From: Vitis vinifera
Lineage: Eukaryota; Streptophyta; Magnoliopsida; Vitales; Vitaceae
Assembly: GCF_030704535.1 (NCBI RefSeq)
Contig: NC_081821.1
Coordinates: 5,595,001-5,659,000 of the forward strand
Length of the DNA: 64,000 bases
Direction of reading: 5' to 3'
This document shows, one piece after another, positions 47,956-60,901 of this stretch. Numbering within the stretch: the first letter of the stretch is position 1; every line of letters starts with the position of its first letter. The notes beneath the pieces were generated by a model. That model searched no databases, was not told where the DNA came from, and saw only the letters and a program-made list of their open reading frames with translations. Both the position numbers and the translations under genes were made by a program.

Positions 47956-50823
47956 GCAGGGGATTTCCTATCTGAAAGGTACACAAATACTCAGTAGGAG
48001 TGAAAAAGTTCAAATTCTATGCAAAAGGGAAACCAAGACATTTAACACGTAAAAGGTACATGTGCAAAAACAGAGAAAATGAAGGTATCACACTGACTAG
48101 AGGTTGAAAGGCACAAATAAATAATAGAATATGATCAGGAGATACCAGAGCATTTGTCCACAGCTCTTACTGAACATGAACATGAAAGGTTAGTCATGAA
48201 AATATTAGCTTTAACTGATATAAAAAATTTTCTTTTTCGTATTAGAGAACATCGAGGGGTGGATGATGCTACTCAAAGTAACATCGTGAATGGAATACCG
48301 GTATAGATTTGGCTTTGTGCATATTTCCTTTGTGAGACAATCAGCATCATCATATGTACCATCCTGCTGCTTCAATCAGTGACACATAATGATTTTAGGA
48401 ATGGTGGGTGACAGAGCATTCTGGGAGATTTATCTGATTAGCTAACAGAGAAAGGTGCTTTGCTCCTACAGAAAAAACCAATGATGCAAACCACTATTGA
48501 TCCATTTCATAAAGTTCTGCTTTGAATTTGATAATCCTTATAGTTGATGACAATGACTAATCAGCTTTTAGAATGAAATTTGGTTGTGGAGCTTAATTCT
48601 TCCTTGAGAAGAGTGGTATACAGGGGAGGTTCCTATCCAAAATCAAAAGAATAAATAATAACAATATTGGAAAATTCAGAAACCTCTTCTTGTATCCCTT
48701 CTTCAGGGTTTCAGAAGCCACAATAAAAGGCCTAGCCAATTTGTATTGGAGATCAACAACACAAGTGCAGACACAAATTGAAGGAAAGTTAAAAACGATA
48801 AACAAATGATCGCAATTCAAGTAAACCACAAGATAAACAGTGATTAAAATGGAAGATGAAAGCAAAACAGTTGTATTGCTGAAAAAGAAAATACAAGCAA
48901 TAGTGAAGGAGAACTGAAAATCCAAGAAAGTACCAGCATTTACAGAAAGGCAAAGAAAATATGAGGGAGAAGATTTTCAAATCCTGCAAAGTGCTAGCTA
49001 AGCCTTTTGCTGTGTCAGAAAGTTACAAAAAAGAGAACAAGGGTTCAACACTGTTTGTGACAGAAAGTGCTGAGAAGACGAGCTATAGGGGCTCAACCCT
49101 AAAATTCCACTTGATCAACAATGGCCAAACTCATCATTAGACAATAAAATGCTGCCTGCAAACTTTCTACCACTAAAGTCAAAGAAAAAGTAAAGCAATA
49201 CTCAAGTGCTAACAAGAAAGTAAAAGGATCATGATATGGCAAGCATCAAAGCATGCCTGAGTTAGAATAATTAGGATTTTTTTACCAGGTATAAGTAATC
49301 AGTACATGGGAAAAGGGGAAACCCATGAAAACAAATACTAACAACATAGAAGTTAGAATCCTTTCTGTGCTCTTGAATTGATGGTTCCAAATTTTTTTTC
49401 ACCATGGGTTGCCCAAATTCCCTCACTTCATAAATAAATATAAATAAGAGATCAGAGTGAACCCCTAAAATTGATCAAATAGTCATGTAATAATCTAGGT
49501 CAATAATTCATCTGCATTTCACGTTCAAACTATGCTTTCAACCATTCTTTTCAGAGAAAGATTCCAACAAAAAAGGTTCACTTTCGGAAAGTTTCAACAA
49601 CCCTTCAGGCCTACACTCCCATTCATTCTGGCACTACTGGGAATAGAAACTTGACATACTAAAACTAAAATTTAAGGCCAATTCGGTTACCTAGAAAATT
49701 GATTCTGAATCTTAAATATTATTATGACCAACAAGAAGGAAAATAAAAAGACCTAAAAAAAACTCTAGTCAACTATATTTAATACAACCATCAGAGTTAG
49801 CTGAAGTGAGCTTTTCATGTTCCAGAATTAAGCAAAAATCTGAAAGAAAAAAAAAAAGAAAAAAAATCGTTTCTTTTCTCAACAACCAAACAGAGGTTTC
49901 AAATCTCTGAAGCTTCAATACAAAGTACCAGAAACCCCAAACTTCAAAGAAACAGAGGTTTGATTCAACAGACTCTGATCCTCAGAATTAAAAATTTAAG
50001 GTCAGTAGGGTGACTCAGAGAATAGAACAACTAATACTGAATGCTAAATTTCTATTATTACCTGCAAAAAGAAGCCAAAAAAATTTAGTCAACAAGGTCT
50101 GAAGAAACCATCTGAGTTTGCCAAGTTGGGGTTCTAATGTTTTGTTCTTTTTCTTAGCTTTCTCAACAACCCAAAAGAGTTTCAAGTTTCTATCAATATA
50201 AACTACAGGAAAATCCAAGCTTCAAAGCAACAAATGTTTGATCCTGACTGACTCCAACCCCATAAATTCTCTACCTTCATAAACAACTAATAAAAGAATT
50301 AAATTTATAAATACAATAAATAGAGACAAAAAAAAAGTACCTCTTTTTCGCCACTCAAAAAAGCTCTTGAAAATCACCTAGAAATATAAAGAGCAGAGCA
50401 ATTCAAATCCACTGTGAGAAGATTAAAACAAGAGAAGAGAAACCAAGTACATATTAATATTGAAGAACAGTTTACCAAAAAAAAAGCCATAATAAATGGG
50501 CAATTCAAAGCATTAAATATCCGTGGCCAGATAATGAATAACCAGACTGTCATCTTTATACTAGACCGTGCTGTTGTTACACGTTTGGTTGCTCGGAAAT
50601 GTAGGGAAAGGAAAAAGTAAATAGCCAAGAAAACAAAAGGTCTCCGCCATAGGACTTAGTCCAGGTATGCAACTACGTAAAAGATAAATGATTTCAAAGT
50701 TTTGCTTTCTTCCCTTTTCTCGTAAGCCAAACAGGAGCAAAGTTTTCGTGGAAGGTCAGGTCATGATCAGAAACTTAATTGTTGGCCAAGAATTTGACTA
50801 CCTGCAATCCCCCACCGGATAAA
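47956..50823 (-). other. Probable 5' leader and introns of the gar2-related gene
   Basis: No coding region is recognised. Donor-like sites on the minus strand (for example AAAGAG|GTACTT at about 50341) suggest one or more leader exons. Repeated words TCAACAACCAAACAGAGG and TCAACAACCCAAAAGAG near 49880 and 50163 show a small duplication of about 285 bp spacing. Confidence 0.35.
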
Positions 50824-51060
50824 CATGGTTGGAAAATCCATCATTTCTTTTGTAGAGAAAAATCTTTTTCTTAATGGTGAATGGAAGCTTGCAGAAGGGT
50901 TCACGGAGAAAGCTGGTATATTTTCCGGGAAAATTTGGAACAGATGGGGAAAATTTTGGGAAGAACACATACTTATGGGCCGTGAAGGCGACAGTGACGC
51001 AGTCAGGGTCAGGTATCGGCTCGTCCCATGGAATTTTCATGGGTCCGATGTTATTTTGGA

Positions 51061-51069
51061 ACACGTGGC
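51061..51069. promoter_or_regulatory. ABRE-type G-box
   Basis: ACACGTGGC is a perfect ABA-response element core. It lies in the GC-richer stretch at 50920-51130, which could be the promoter of the minus-strand gar2-related gene if its leader starts near 50.3-50.8 kb. Assignment is by motif and position only. Confidence 0.4.
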
Positions 51070-51139
51070 GCAGAAACAAATGGTGGTCCCTTCTCGTGTG
51101 TTCCTCCAGCTGTTCTTCGGCCTGGTAATTAATTAATAA

Positions 51140-54100
51140 TTTTTAACATATTTCTTTTCTGTAACTAAATCAATTCAATTTCACGGTTGTGTCGTATATA
51201 ACGATATTTTAATTTCTTTTATTTTTTAATAAAATTAATTTATCCAACGGTTTGTTTGAGTGGATGGGAGAGCGGCGAGCCTCATCACTCGACCAAAAAC
51301 GGTAGTTTTCTTTACTTTTCAATTCTATTTGTAGCCACGTCTCTCCTACGTCTCTCCCACTTTCCCGTTACGAGGAGTTTCTGATCAAATTTTTTTTTTT
51401 TTTTTAATATTTGTATCGTATGACATAAGCACACTTTATTATTATTTAAAAAAAAACATATTTAATAATTATGATTTTAGCTTTAAATTTAAAACCACGG
51501 TTATCAGTTCGACTTTTTATACTAAAAAAAAAGGTCATGTGAATAAATAGATGATTACAAAAACTAAAGTGATAAATATTTTAAGAGATTATTTATTTTC
51601 TTTTATTTTTTCTTGAAAAACACTTTAAATTTTCTTTCATTGATTTTTTTTCTTGAAAAGTACTATTTTAACCATGAACTCTCATTAAAAAATAGTGGAA
51701 ACTATGTCCAAATAAATTAGATAAAAACTTAGATCACATGTCAACACTTTGTTTTCATTAGATAAGTACTTGGGTCATATATTCAACACTTTGTTTTCCT
51801 TATCAAAACTTTTGATTTATCCATGAGACTTTAAGATTATGTTACAATGTTCGGTTTTTAATTCTCGTCATTATGATCTCATCCTAGGTTTTATCTTAGT
51901 TTATTCTTAATTGCTTTGTAATACATCCTTTAAAATATGTGAAAACTCTTGAAAGATAAAATCAAGACTCTTCATTATATCAAGTACAATGAGACATGTA
52001 GAAGTATATGGATATATCAGCGAGCATGTATGCATTGTGCTACTTGGAACAAAAGTAGGGGCTTGAATTCATGCTACTAATACATGACTAGACATAATTT
52101 AATTTTCGCGTAATTGATATGCTCAAAGTTCATTGTTTGACTACCCTATCTTCCTTGGTGAATGATAGAACTTATGCATATTGTCCTTTAGAGTGACCTA
52201 CTAGAGCTTGTTTCACCTTTTATGTTTCTTAAATCTTAGCACCATCAATAGGAAGGAATTGTTAAAGTTGCCCTATTTTGAGATGCATCTCAATATGTTT
52301 CGTGCTTTTACATTATGGGATGGATATTACACATAGTACTTGGTTTTATTTTGTTTTTCATATTAATCTCCTTCAAGTTCTGAGATCCACCTAAAGTCTT
52401 GTAACTTTACTAGCTCCTAAAATCTTATTACATTCAACTTTGAGAATGTAATATGAGGTTCTTTTCCTTAAATCTTTACTCACCTTCCATCACCCTTTAT
52501 TTTAACGAGTTTGTCATTTTTTAAACACCTATTGAATTAGTAAATTCCCCATTGATCAAGTGAGTTATTTGCCTTTGATGTAGTTTGTTATTGTTAATAC
52601 AACGATACACATAAATAAAATAAAGAAAGATAAGAGAATTTGTCAATGTGATCTTTATACTTATTGAGTACTCCAACACTCAAAAATCCACTAATCAAAT
52701 AATAATGAAGGTTTTCCTTCTTCTCACAATTATGATTGCATATACTTTTTCTTTCATTCACGAGGCTCTAAGTCATAAGAGGGTTAAAATACAATGAAAT
52801 TAAACTCGTCATTCAATAAAATAAAATAAATCTAAAGGGTAGCAACACTATATTAGGCATCACAATCCAACAACTATTAGCTTCTAGAATATGCATATCC
52901 TCCTCCAAGCTAGCACACTTATAAGTAGGAATAACAACGGGTTAAGTTTAGGATAGGTCACCCTTGTCCCAACCCTACCCTTATATCACACAAAAATTTT
53001 CAGCTTTAAGTAAACCTCATGACGAAGACGGGCAAGACAAGACAAGTAAATGAATTTGCAAACTTGTATCCACCTCGAATCTTTCTCAATACCTTTTTAA
53101 TCTTTAATCCTGTGACCTTACTAGTTTTTATTTTTTGATCAATTTTCAACTAGATTTTTTGTATCAACCTTCTTAAGGTGAAAAAGTGAAGAGAAGTCAA
53201 ACTCATGAGCTATTCCACAATCTATACCCTTCAATTATATATGTTTTTTTCATTTTAAATTCAAGAAGTTGAAGGTTTCTCAAGCAACGAAAATCAACAG
53301 TACACCAGAAGTTGAACAAACAATATTTTTTTTTTATTTAAAAAAAAGTAAAACCAAAACCCAAAAAGAAAGGTGCAAAAATAAAGCAACCCATCTCACA
53401 ATCCCAACATACAAATTTTTTTTCCTTCAAGAACTTGGAGCTAAAATGGTCTTTCCCGTTTTCTCGCTTTTCAATTTTATTTATACCCACAATATTCAGA
53501 TGACATATTTGAGTTCTTTGTTTTCGTTGCCTTGGGCTTTGTTTTGTCAATGGATTTTAACATTGGGTTGAGATTGTATACACTTGGTCGTAGGAGAAAC
53601 TTTGCGGGAGATTTTCAACTTGGCTATGATGGGAGGCCATAGGGTATGCACCACAGTAAAGATCAAGAGACTACCAAAAGGGAAAAACGAATAAAAAATA
53701 AAAAAAGGGAATGAGAAGAAAAATATTTATTTGATTTTTAATTATAATTATTTATATCACGAATGAAGAATTTAATGTTAATAATATTTAAATTTCCATA
53801 TTGTTCTTTATTTTGTACCATTTTATGACAAAGCCAATCAAACTTCTAGATTTTTTTCTTAACCTCTTTCTAAAATTTTTATGCTACTTTTCCAAATCCA
53901 TATAAATCCAAAACAAAGTTTGAATCTTATAAAATCATTAATTATGAGGGCTAGAAAAAAAATAGTAGAAATTTCCATATTAATAATATAAATTTATCCC
54001 GAAAATAAATGAATATAAAATTATTTTATTACCTTAAATTCTAAAAGTTTTGATAATAGTTTTTAAGAATACAATATAAGCCTCTACCTTTTATATAACT

Positions 54101-55200
54101 CTTCTTATTTAGGATTTACTATTATTTTTGTTGTTAAAAAAACATATATTCAAATCATCATTTAGTTCGGGGTTAAATTTATTGACTTTCTCCAAGATTT
54201 TGGTTAAATACGTTTAATCCTTATTAGTTTAAAATTTTATCAAATGTTTCTTCCATTATTTTCATTTGATATTTTCACTTACCTTTCCTTTCATTCAAAA
54301 TATGGAAGATATTTGATAAATTTTTGAATCAATAGAAGCTAACGGAATTTAGTAAAGGAGGTCAATGAAATTTAACTAATAATTTGGGATACATATAGGA
54401 TATGTTACTCTTTTTGTTTGAAAATTATATACAATTGATTTATCACACTCTTGTATAGGAAATAATTTTACCCTTTTGATGGGTATTGAATTTACTAAAA
54501 GACATTTTTGTGCCAAACACAACATAACCTTTTAGAAGATACAGTCATAAATTAGAAATCTTTTGCTCCAAATCTTTTAAACCCATACTTTATATTTACT
54601 TCATCTTCAATGGTGAAATTAATTTTAAATTTTAGGATAAAATTTTGATCATTTTAACATGATTCTTTAAAGTTAATTTTTTTTTTTCCCTTTGAATTTT
54701 TTTATCCTTTTTTACCTCTATTCTCTCACTCAAAATCTCATAGTTTGCTCTTCAAAATTGGTAAAAATTTTAGTCCCCAATTTTTTTCTTACTTTTTGGG
54801 AATAATACCCTTCTATTACTTTACATTTTCTTTAATAGATACTATTTACTCTATTTTTTTTCTTCTAGAAAATGACAACTTCATGAAAAAAATTTACTAT
54901 TTTTTTTTATTAAAAACACTTTAAATAGAAATATTTTAAAACTTACTCTTAAAATATTTTTATAATAAAAATAAGAGTTTATTTGATAATGATTTTATAA
55001 AGTGTTTTTGAAAAAACATGAAGTATTTGACAGAATTTATAAAACACTTTTTAAAATTTTTTAAAATCACTTTATAATATTTTTTGAAGAAATATTTATA
55101 AGTGATTCCCCTCAAAATACTTTCTAAGAAAATACATTCACTAAAAACACTTTGAAAAAAAAAACAGTGAAGAGAACACTTTCACTAAAAACACTTTAAA
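51140..55200. other. AT-rich gene-free spacer
   Basis: No gene recognised. 51700-53100 is less AT-rich and looks like decayed retroelement sequence without readable protein motifs. 53269-53571 has overlapping frames on both strands without domains. The rest is T- and A-rich spacer with many AAAACACTT and AAGTGTTTT words near 54960-55200. Confidence 0.45.
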
Positions 55201-55207
55201 AAAATAA

Positions 55208-55322
55208 TAGTTAGAATGTGTTTGGTAGTAGTTTTAGAGACATTTCTAACTTTTCTAATACTTGAATAATGCAAATTTTTAAATGTTAAAAATGTTAGAA
55301 ACACCTACTAAAATCACAGGCT
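55208..55322. mobile_element. MITE-like palindrome A
   Basis: TGTTTGGTAGTAGTTTTAG at the left and CACCTACTAAAATCAC at the right are imperfect inverses, as are internal AACTTTTCTAAT and ATTTTTAAATGTTAAAA-type arms. The size is about 115 bp and there is no coding capacity. A second related palindrome follows directly. Confidence 0.45.
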
Positions 55323-55332
55323 CCTAAAGTAT

Positions 55333-55438
55333 GTTTGATAGTGATTATATGAAGTGTTTATAACATTCTTAATATTTAAAAGATAAAAAATTTTAAATAT
55401 TAAAAAAACTAAAAACACTTTTTAAAATTACTGTTTGT
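55333..55438. mobile_element. MITE-like palindrome B
   Basis: TGTTTGATAGTGATTATATG on the left and CACTTTTTAAAATTACTG on the right form inverted ends, with AATATTTAAAAG and TTTTAAATATT as inner arms. It is adjacent to palindrome A and of the same general family, suggesting tandem or nested insertion. Confidence 0.45.
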
Positions 55439-55439
55439 A

Positions 55440-56040
55440 CGCACAAATTTCGTAAAATTTTATCATGTAAAATTAGCAAGATAAAATAGGAAAAATAGCG
55501 CGAACAAATGATTTATTAAATTTAAGAATATCGGGTACAATCTAAAAATAATAATATTCTTTTCAACAAAGAATATTTTCCCTATGATTCTTTTGCCTTA
55601 ATGACACTTTGGAAGACCACGGTGATGTTTTCTTGATTTCGAAGGTCAATCGAGGGTCACAAATGGCTTACCGAGTTTTTTCTCTGATTTCTGAATTTTC
55701 TCCCCATTTGATGGAAGACACCTCTATTTATAGGTGAAGATTCAAATTCCCCAATTTTAGTTTTTTAATTCAAGAGATTTAGTTCCTTGATTTTAGCAAA
55801 TTTTCTATCCAAGAGGTTTTACCAACAAGATAATAATAACAATAATAATTTTCTATTAAAGAATCACTTAATAATTAAAAATAAACTAAAGAATAGGCTG
55901 AGAATTATATTTTAACTCTTTTGCCATAAATGTTCTTACAAAGAATCACTTGATAATTAAAAAAAGGGAGAATTGGGCTTTAGACCCATTTGGTTTTGAT
56001 AATTAATAAAGAGTCCATCAAACACCCATAATTGATCACA
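55440..56040 (-). mobile_element. Probable LTR remnant, minus orientation
   Basis: The minus strand contains CACCTATAAATAGAGGTG (55718-55735), a TATA box within a short palindrome, typical of an LTR promoter. It is followed downstream by AATAAATC-type signals and an end TGCGTACAAACAG near 55431-55443. No second LTR or primer-binding site was found. Confidence 0.4.
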
Positions 56041-57000
56041 AGGACATGAGATGGGAATAGACAAAAATACCCCCTTTGACTCATTTTTGTCTTTATTCTA
56101 CCACCCTTCACATGTCACTATTCTTTCTTATTTAACCATTTTTAGATTTTTCATTATTTTTTTAAACTTTTTTATAAATAATTGAAAAATCAACATTATT
56201 TTTTTTATTTTTAAATTATAAATAAACAAAAATTATATTAATGATTCAAAGACTATTTTGGAAAATACTTTCTAAAAAAATATTAATTTAAATAAATAAA
56301 AATTACATTTTACATTTATTTTTATCTTTTATATTTTAGAAGTAAATAATTTAATGATTAAAATACTATTTAAAATAAATATATTCACTATTTATTTTTT
56401 TTATATTAAAAAGTATTTTAAATTTTTTTTTACTATTATAAAATAAAAAGTTTAATTTTTTTTAATCTTCTTTCTTCCTTATTTTAATAACTTTTTGAAC
56501 ATGACTTTTAGTAATAAGTTATATGAAATGTTACAAATTTGTTTATTAAGAATTTATTTTAATGATTTGAATTAATTGAAAATTTATTAAAATAAGAAAA
56601 AGAAAAAGAAAGAAAGAGGATGGATGGAAAGTTTTTATTTTAAGTACTCAATTAAAATGTTTTCATATGACCTAATTTTAGAAGTGGATTATATCAATAC
56701 ATAATAGAGATTGAATTTTTCTTATATAAAATGGTTGAAAGGTATATTTACTTATTTTAGATGAAAACAAGTAGTTAAAAATTATATAGATTATATTTGA
56801 GTTTGGTTTTAAAATATTTTTCTAGTTTTTATTTTTTATTTTTAAAAATAATTTTTATTTTCTATATTGTCTCTTTTTGAAAATATTTTTAATTAAAAAA
56901 TGAAAAGTATTTTTTAAAATGAAAATTGAAAACCTTGTTTAATACTATTTTTTTATATGAAAATAAAAAAATAATAAATTTTATTTATTCATTTATTGCA

Positions 57001-57710
57001 TCACTGTACAATTGTATTACACTAACTGTACAAGGGAAATGTACTAAGTGTACAAAGGTGTACAAGGCTACCATTTGTGAAATATTATAATCGATTATGA
57101 GTCATTCCTTTATTTTTTTTATCACTCACGAATTGTACACATATGTCATGCACTTTATTTAATTCCCGCATGGAAATTCCAATATTTTTCCTAATAATAA
57201 TATTTGGAGAAAAAAAATTTTGACCTTAAATCATCTACCATCTTCTCAACTAAATCATTGGAAATATAGTTAAACACTCTTATGTGGATACATAACTTAG
57301 GAGGGATATAAAATTTGTGTCATTGTACAAGGGTATTACACTAACGAGAAATGTACTAATTGTACAAAAGTGTACAAGATTACCCTTTGTGAATTAATTT
57401 AATCAATTCTAAACCACTTTTTTATTTTCCTTGTCACCTAAGGATTGTACGCCTATGTCATGCATTTTATTTAACTCTCACATGAAAATTTTAATATTTT
57501 CCCTAATAATGATATTTGGGAAAAAAAAAAGTTGATCCTAAGTCATCCATCATTTTCTTAACCAAACCATTGAAAATATTATTAATACACCTACATGAAC
57601 ATATAACTTATGAGAAATATGAAATTTGTGTCATTGTACAAGGGTATTACACTAACTGTACAAGGGAAATGTGCTAAGTGTACAAGGGTGTACAAGGCTC
57701 CTAATAGGTT
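57001..57710 (+). repeat. Tandem repeat, period about 311-319 bp, 2.2 copies
   Basis: Unit starts are near 57001, 57320 and 57631, each opening with TCAYTGTACAA...GTATTACACTAAC. Copies 1 and 2 align along their whole length with moderate divergence, including the words ATGTCATGCA and CCTAATAATRATATTTGG. The third stops after about 80 bp. Each unit starts with several GTACAAGG-like words at 12-20 bp spacing, so there is a repeat within the repeat. Confidence 0.85.
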
Positions 57711-59630
57711 TTATACAATTTTTAAATAACTTGAATTTGACATTAAGACGATTATTGATAGTTTTTTTTTTCTTCTTTTACCAAACTATGTCATTAAGAC
57801 ATTCCCTACAAAAATTAACACATAGGAAATAAAATTAAAATAAATTATGTTAGAATTGTTCATTATAAGTAAACTAAATGAAATATATATTTTTACTATT
57901 TTGCCTTTATAAACATAATTTCATTGTTATCAATAGAGATTAAAAAAATCATATTTAAATGGAATTATAAATAAATAAAAATTATTTTTATAATATTTTT
58001 ATTTTTTAAAATCATTAATTTAAATTATGAAATTAGTTTTAAAATTAAAAATATTTGTTGTAATTATAGTTTTGAAGATTTCATGATTTTTATCATATTA
58101 CTTTGAAAAAATTGCTTTAATAAGAAAGTATTTATTTAATGGTTTTAAATATTTAAATCTTTATTAAAAAATATTTAGGATTAGTGTGGAGAGCAATTAG
58201 GTAATTTTGGAATGGAGAAATTTTGAATATTTTTGAAGACTTTAATTCGGCCAATTACCCCATTTACACTTTCAAAATTATTGGAAGGTTGGTAAATTAG
58301 TCTTAAAAATATTGTCTTCTTGATTAATATTATATATATGCATGCGAGTGTTTACATAATTTTTGAAAAAATAATAAACACCATGTGTCTAATTTGCAAG
58401 TTAGAAAAAAAAAATTAATAATATTTTATGATGTATTTAAAAAGTATTTATTATATGTTCTATAAATTTTTAAAAAATATAATATTTGATGATATCTAAT
58501 TTACAAGTTGGAGTAAACAAATAATACAAATATTTTATGAGGTGTTTAAAAATTATTTAATATATATGAGAAATAATATAAGTTTAAAATAAAGAATGAT
58601 ATTTACTATATATTATGTAAGTTTTCAATATATTTACAAAATATTTATTATATATTATGTAAGTTTGAAAAAAAAAAAAAATATTTGATGAGGTATTTAA
58701 AAGTTATTCACTTCAAAAATATATTTGATAATAATAATTTTTAACCATCTTTCATATTTGAGGAAGAAAAATAATTCAAGTTGGTTCCACTATTAAATAG
58801 GTGAGAGAAGGGTAAAGAGTCAAATAGAGAACGAGAAAGGTGAGGTGAGTGGTTACTTTTTTCATTTAATAGTCAAGGGCGTTTTAGGGATTTTTTAAAG
58901 ATAATATCCTTACTCTCAATTTCCACTCTTTCATTGGGTGTTGGGCTTAAATATGAAACTTATATGGACCATACATTAATTTTTGGGCCCAGCTGGGCCC
59001 AAAACACAATTTTCCCAAAAAAATAAACTAAAAAAATGTTTTAATTATAATTTTGGTAACAAAAAAGTGATCTTTTAAAGAATTACCTATAAAGTGATTG
59101 TTCGAAAATCACTTCAAATAATTTTTCAAACATTTTAATTTTAAGAAAACACTCTCGAATACTAAAAACAATGGAAATATTTTTTTCAAGATAACTTCAA
59201 AATGGGGTGTGCATAAGGTCCCAAAAGTTAAATGGGCAAAATAAATTCGACCTTATTTTTCCCAATATTCATTCAATTCCAAATTTAGATGTAGGATCAT
59301 TTTCCGGTAGAGTTGCACCACCTAACCACACTTAACTTGCAAGAACATGTAGATATAATTCTGCTTTGAGAATGAGTTTTATATGATGCTGGGTTCATTT
59401 AGAATTTCATCAAGTGGAACATGACAACCCATAATTCATTGATACCTTACCTTTTTCTTATGCATGATGTTTCATCCTTTGCAATTTGCATGATCATGAC
59501 TCCTTGCCTTAACCTAAATTCAAACTTGATTTGCATACCAAACTTTCCACTATATGCACTCAACATTACTAAACTCCATATCATATAAATAAAGGTAATA
59601 TTACAATTTCTCATCTTACACATCATCATA
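57711..59630. other. AT-rich gene-free spacer
   Basis: Nothing recognised. Several near-repeats of AAAAATATTTGATGAGGTATTT-type sequence occur between 58420 and 58720 (an irregular array with TATTATGTAAGTTT words), suggesting local duplication. Confidence 0.45.
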
Positions 59631-59639
59631 TGTTTAATT

Positions 59640-59860
59640 TGTGTATTTGTTTTTATTCTGTTTATTAATCTATAAAATGAATGTGATGTCCTATATCGGA
59701 TATGAGATAAAATTTTTAACATTATATAAGTATGGACTCCTTTTAATTAAGTAAACCCTTTTTAAAGTTATGATGATCAATTTTGGTATACAGCAAATAA
59801 TATCTATACGATTGAGTGTGGATCATTACAAATGATATCAGAACTGATATATGAGAGTTT
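59640..59860 (+). mobile_element. LTR remnant with primer-binding-site-like end
   Basis: GATGTCCTATATCGGATATG near 59681 resembles the conserved start region of many plant LTRs (TGTCCCACATCGG). About 150 bp on, TGATATCAGAACTGAT near 59835 resembles a decayed tRNA-Met primer-binding site. No interior or second LTR was found. Confidence 0.4.
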
Positions 59861-60205
59861 ATTTGACCTCATAAAGGGTATTTATTTGTTTAATATGTCT
59901 AAAATTGATAATATTTATATAATTGGATGCAAGTAGTTATAATAAATTTTTTAATTAAATTAGATACAAAGGGGTGTTTATTTTGTAATATTACCTTTAT
60001 TTTTATTTTTTGGTTTTGGTTTAAGTATTCACTCTCAACCTTTAATGAATTTCACTAGGTGAAGGAAAGTGAAAGAAATATGAATAATTGGACATTTTAT
60101 AAGAATAATTTTTATTTTTTGGAAAATTATGATATTTTTGGGTAAAAAATTCACATTTCATGCTTTGAAACGAATAGGAAAATTTTTGGATTTAAAGGGA
60201 TAAAA

Positions 60206-60239
60206 CTCTGTCTCTCTCTCTCTCTCTCTCTCTCTATAT
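60206..60239. repeat. (TC)n microsatellite
   Basis: About 30 bp of uninterrupted TC repeat ending in TATATG, roughly 660 bp upstream of the MPB2C-like start codon. The flanking 60240-60900 is the probable promoter and leader, with nothing else recognised in it. Confidence 0.9.
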
Positions 60240-60901
60240 GAACTAAGAACATTTTTATCTTTTTCTTTTTGGAGCTTACCCATCCCCATCCTAAAAACAT
60301 AATCATCCCTTCCGCTCCTCCTCCCCCCATCTCTTTTCCCTTTTCATCCCATCTTCCTCACTTTAGATTTCAAAAAATAAAAATAAAAAGGGAAAGCAGC
60401 ATGGTTGGGGAAGATTAGGAGAATTGGCGTAAAGAAAATGGATTAAGAGTCAAGACAACAAAATAAACACTTCTCATGTCCCATTTTTTTCTTTTTAAGT
60501 ATATGCTGTGAAAGCAAAGACAATTATTTGCTTTTCAAACGCACGCTCCAAGCTCTTGGCTGGAAAATTTATAGCCACATCTATTATTTGATTAGATGTT
60601 AATTAATCATGATTTTGACATCGCTTTCTCTGTAGAATTAAATTTGAATCCTCCTGCCAGTTTGTCAGATATCCGAGGGCATTCTTGTAAATATCCATTT
60701 CCTTTTGAGTTACGTTGAAGATCCAAATCCAAGCCGGCCGTTAAAAAAAAGGAAAAGGGAGAAAAATTAAATATAAGGAACAAGGAAAAGGAGAAGGAAA
60801 TTCAAAAAACAAGTCTCCAGCGAGTCTCGCCTCCTTCTTCAGCCAGTCTCACACAGACAGTCCTCGGAAGGATCAAATCCATCGTTGGATTGAGGAAAAC
60901 A

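Noticed and set aside
50825-51136. 103-codon plus-strand frame near an ABRE
   Set aside because: It overlaps comparable frames on the other strand, has no recognisable domain, and sits in what is more likely promoter sequence.
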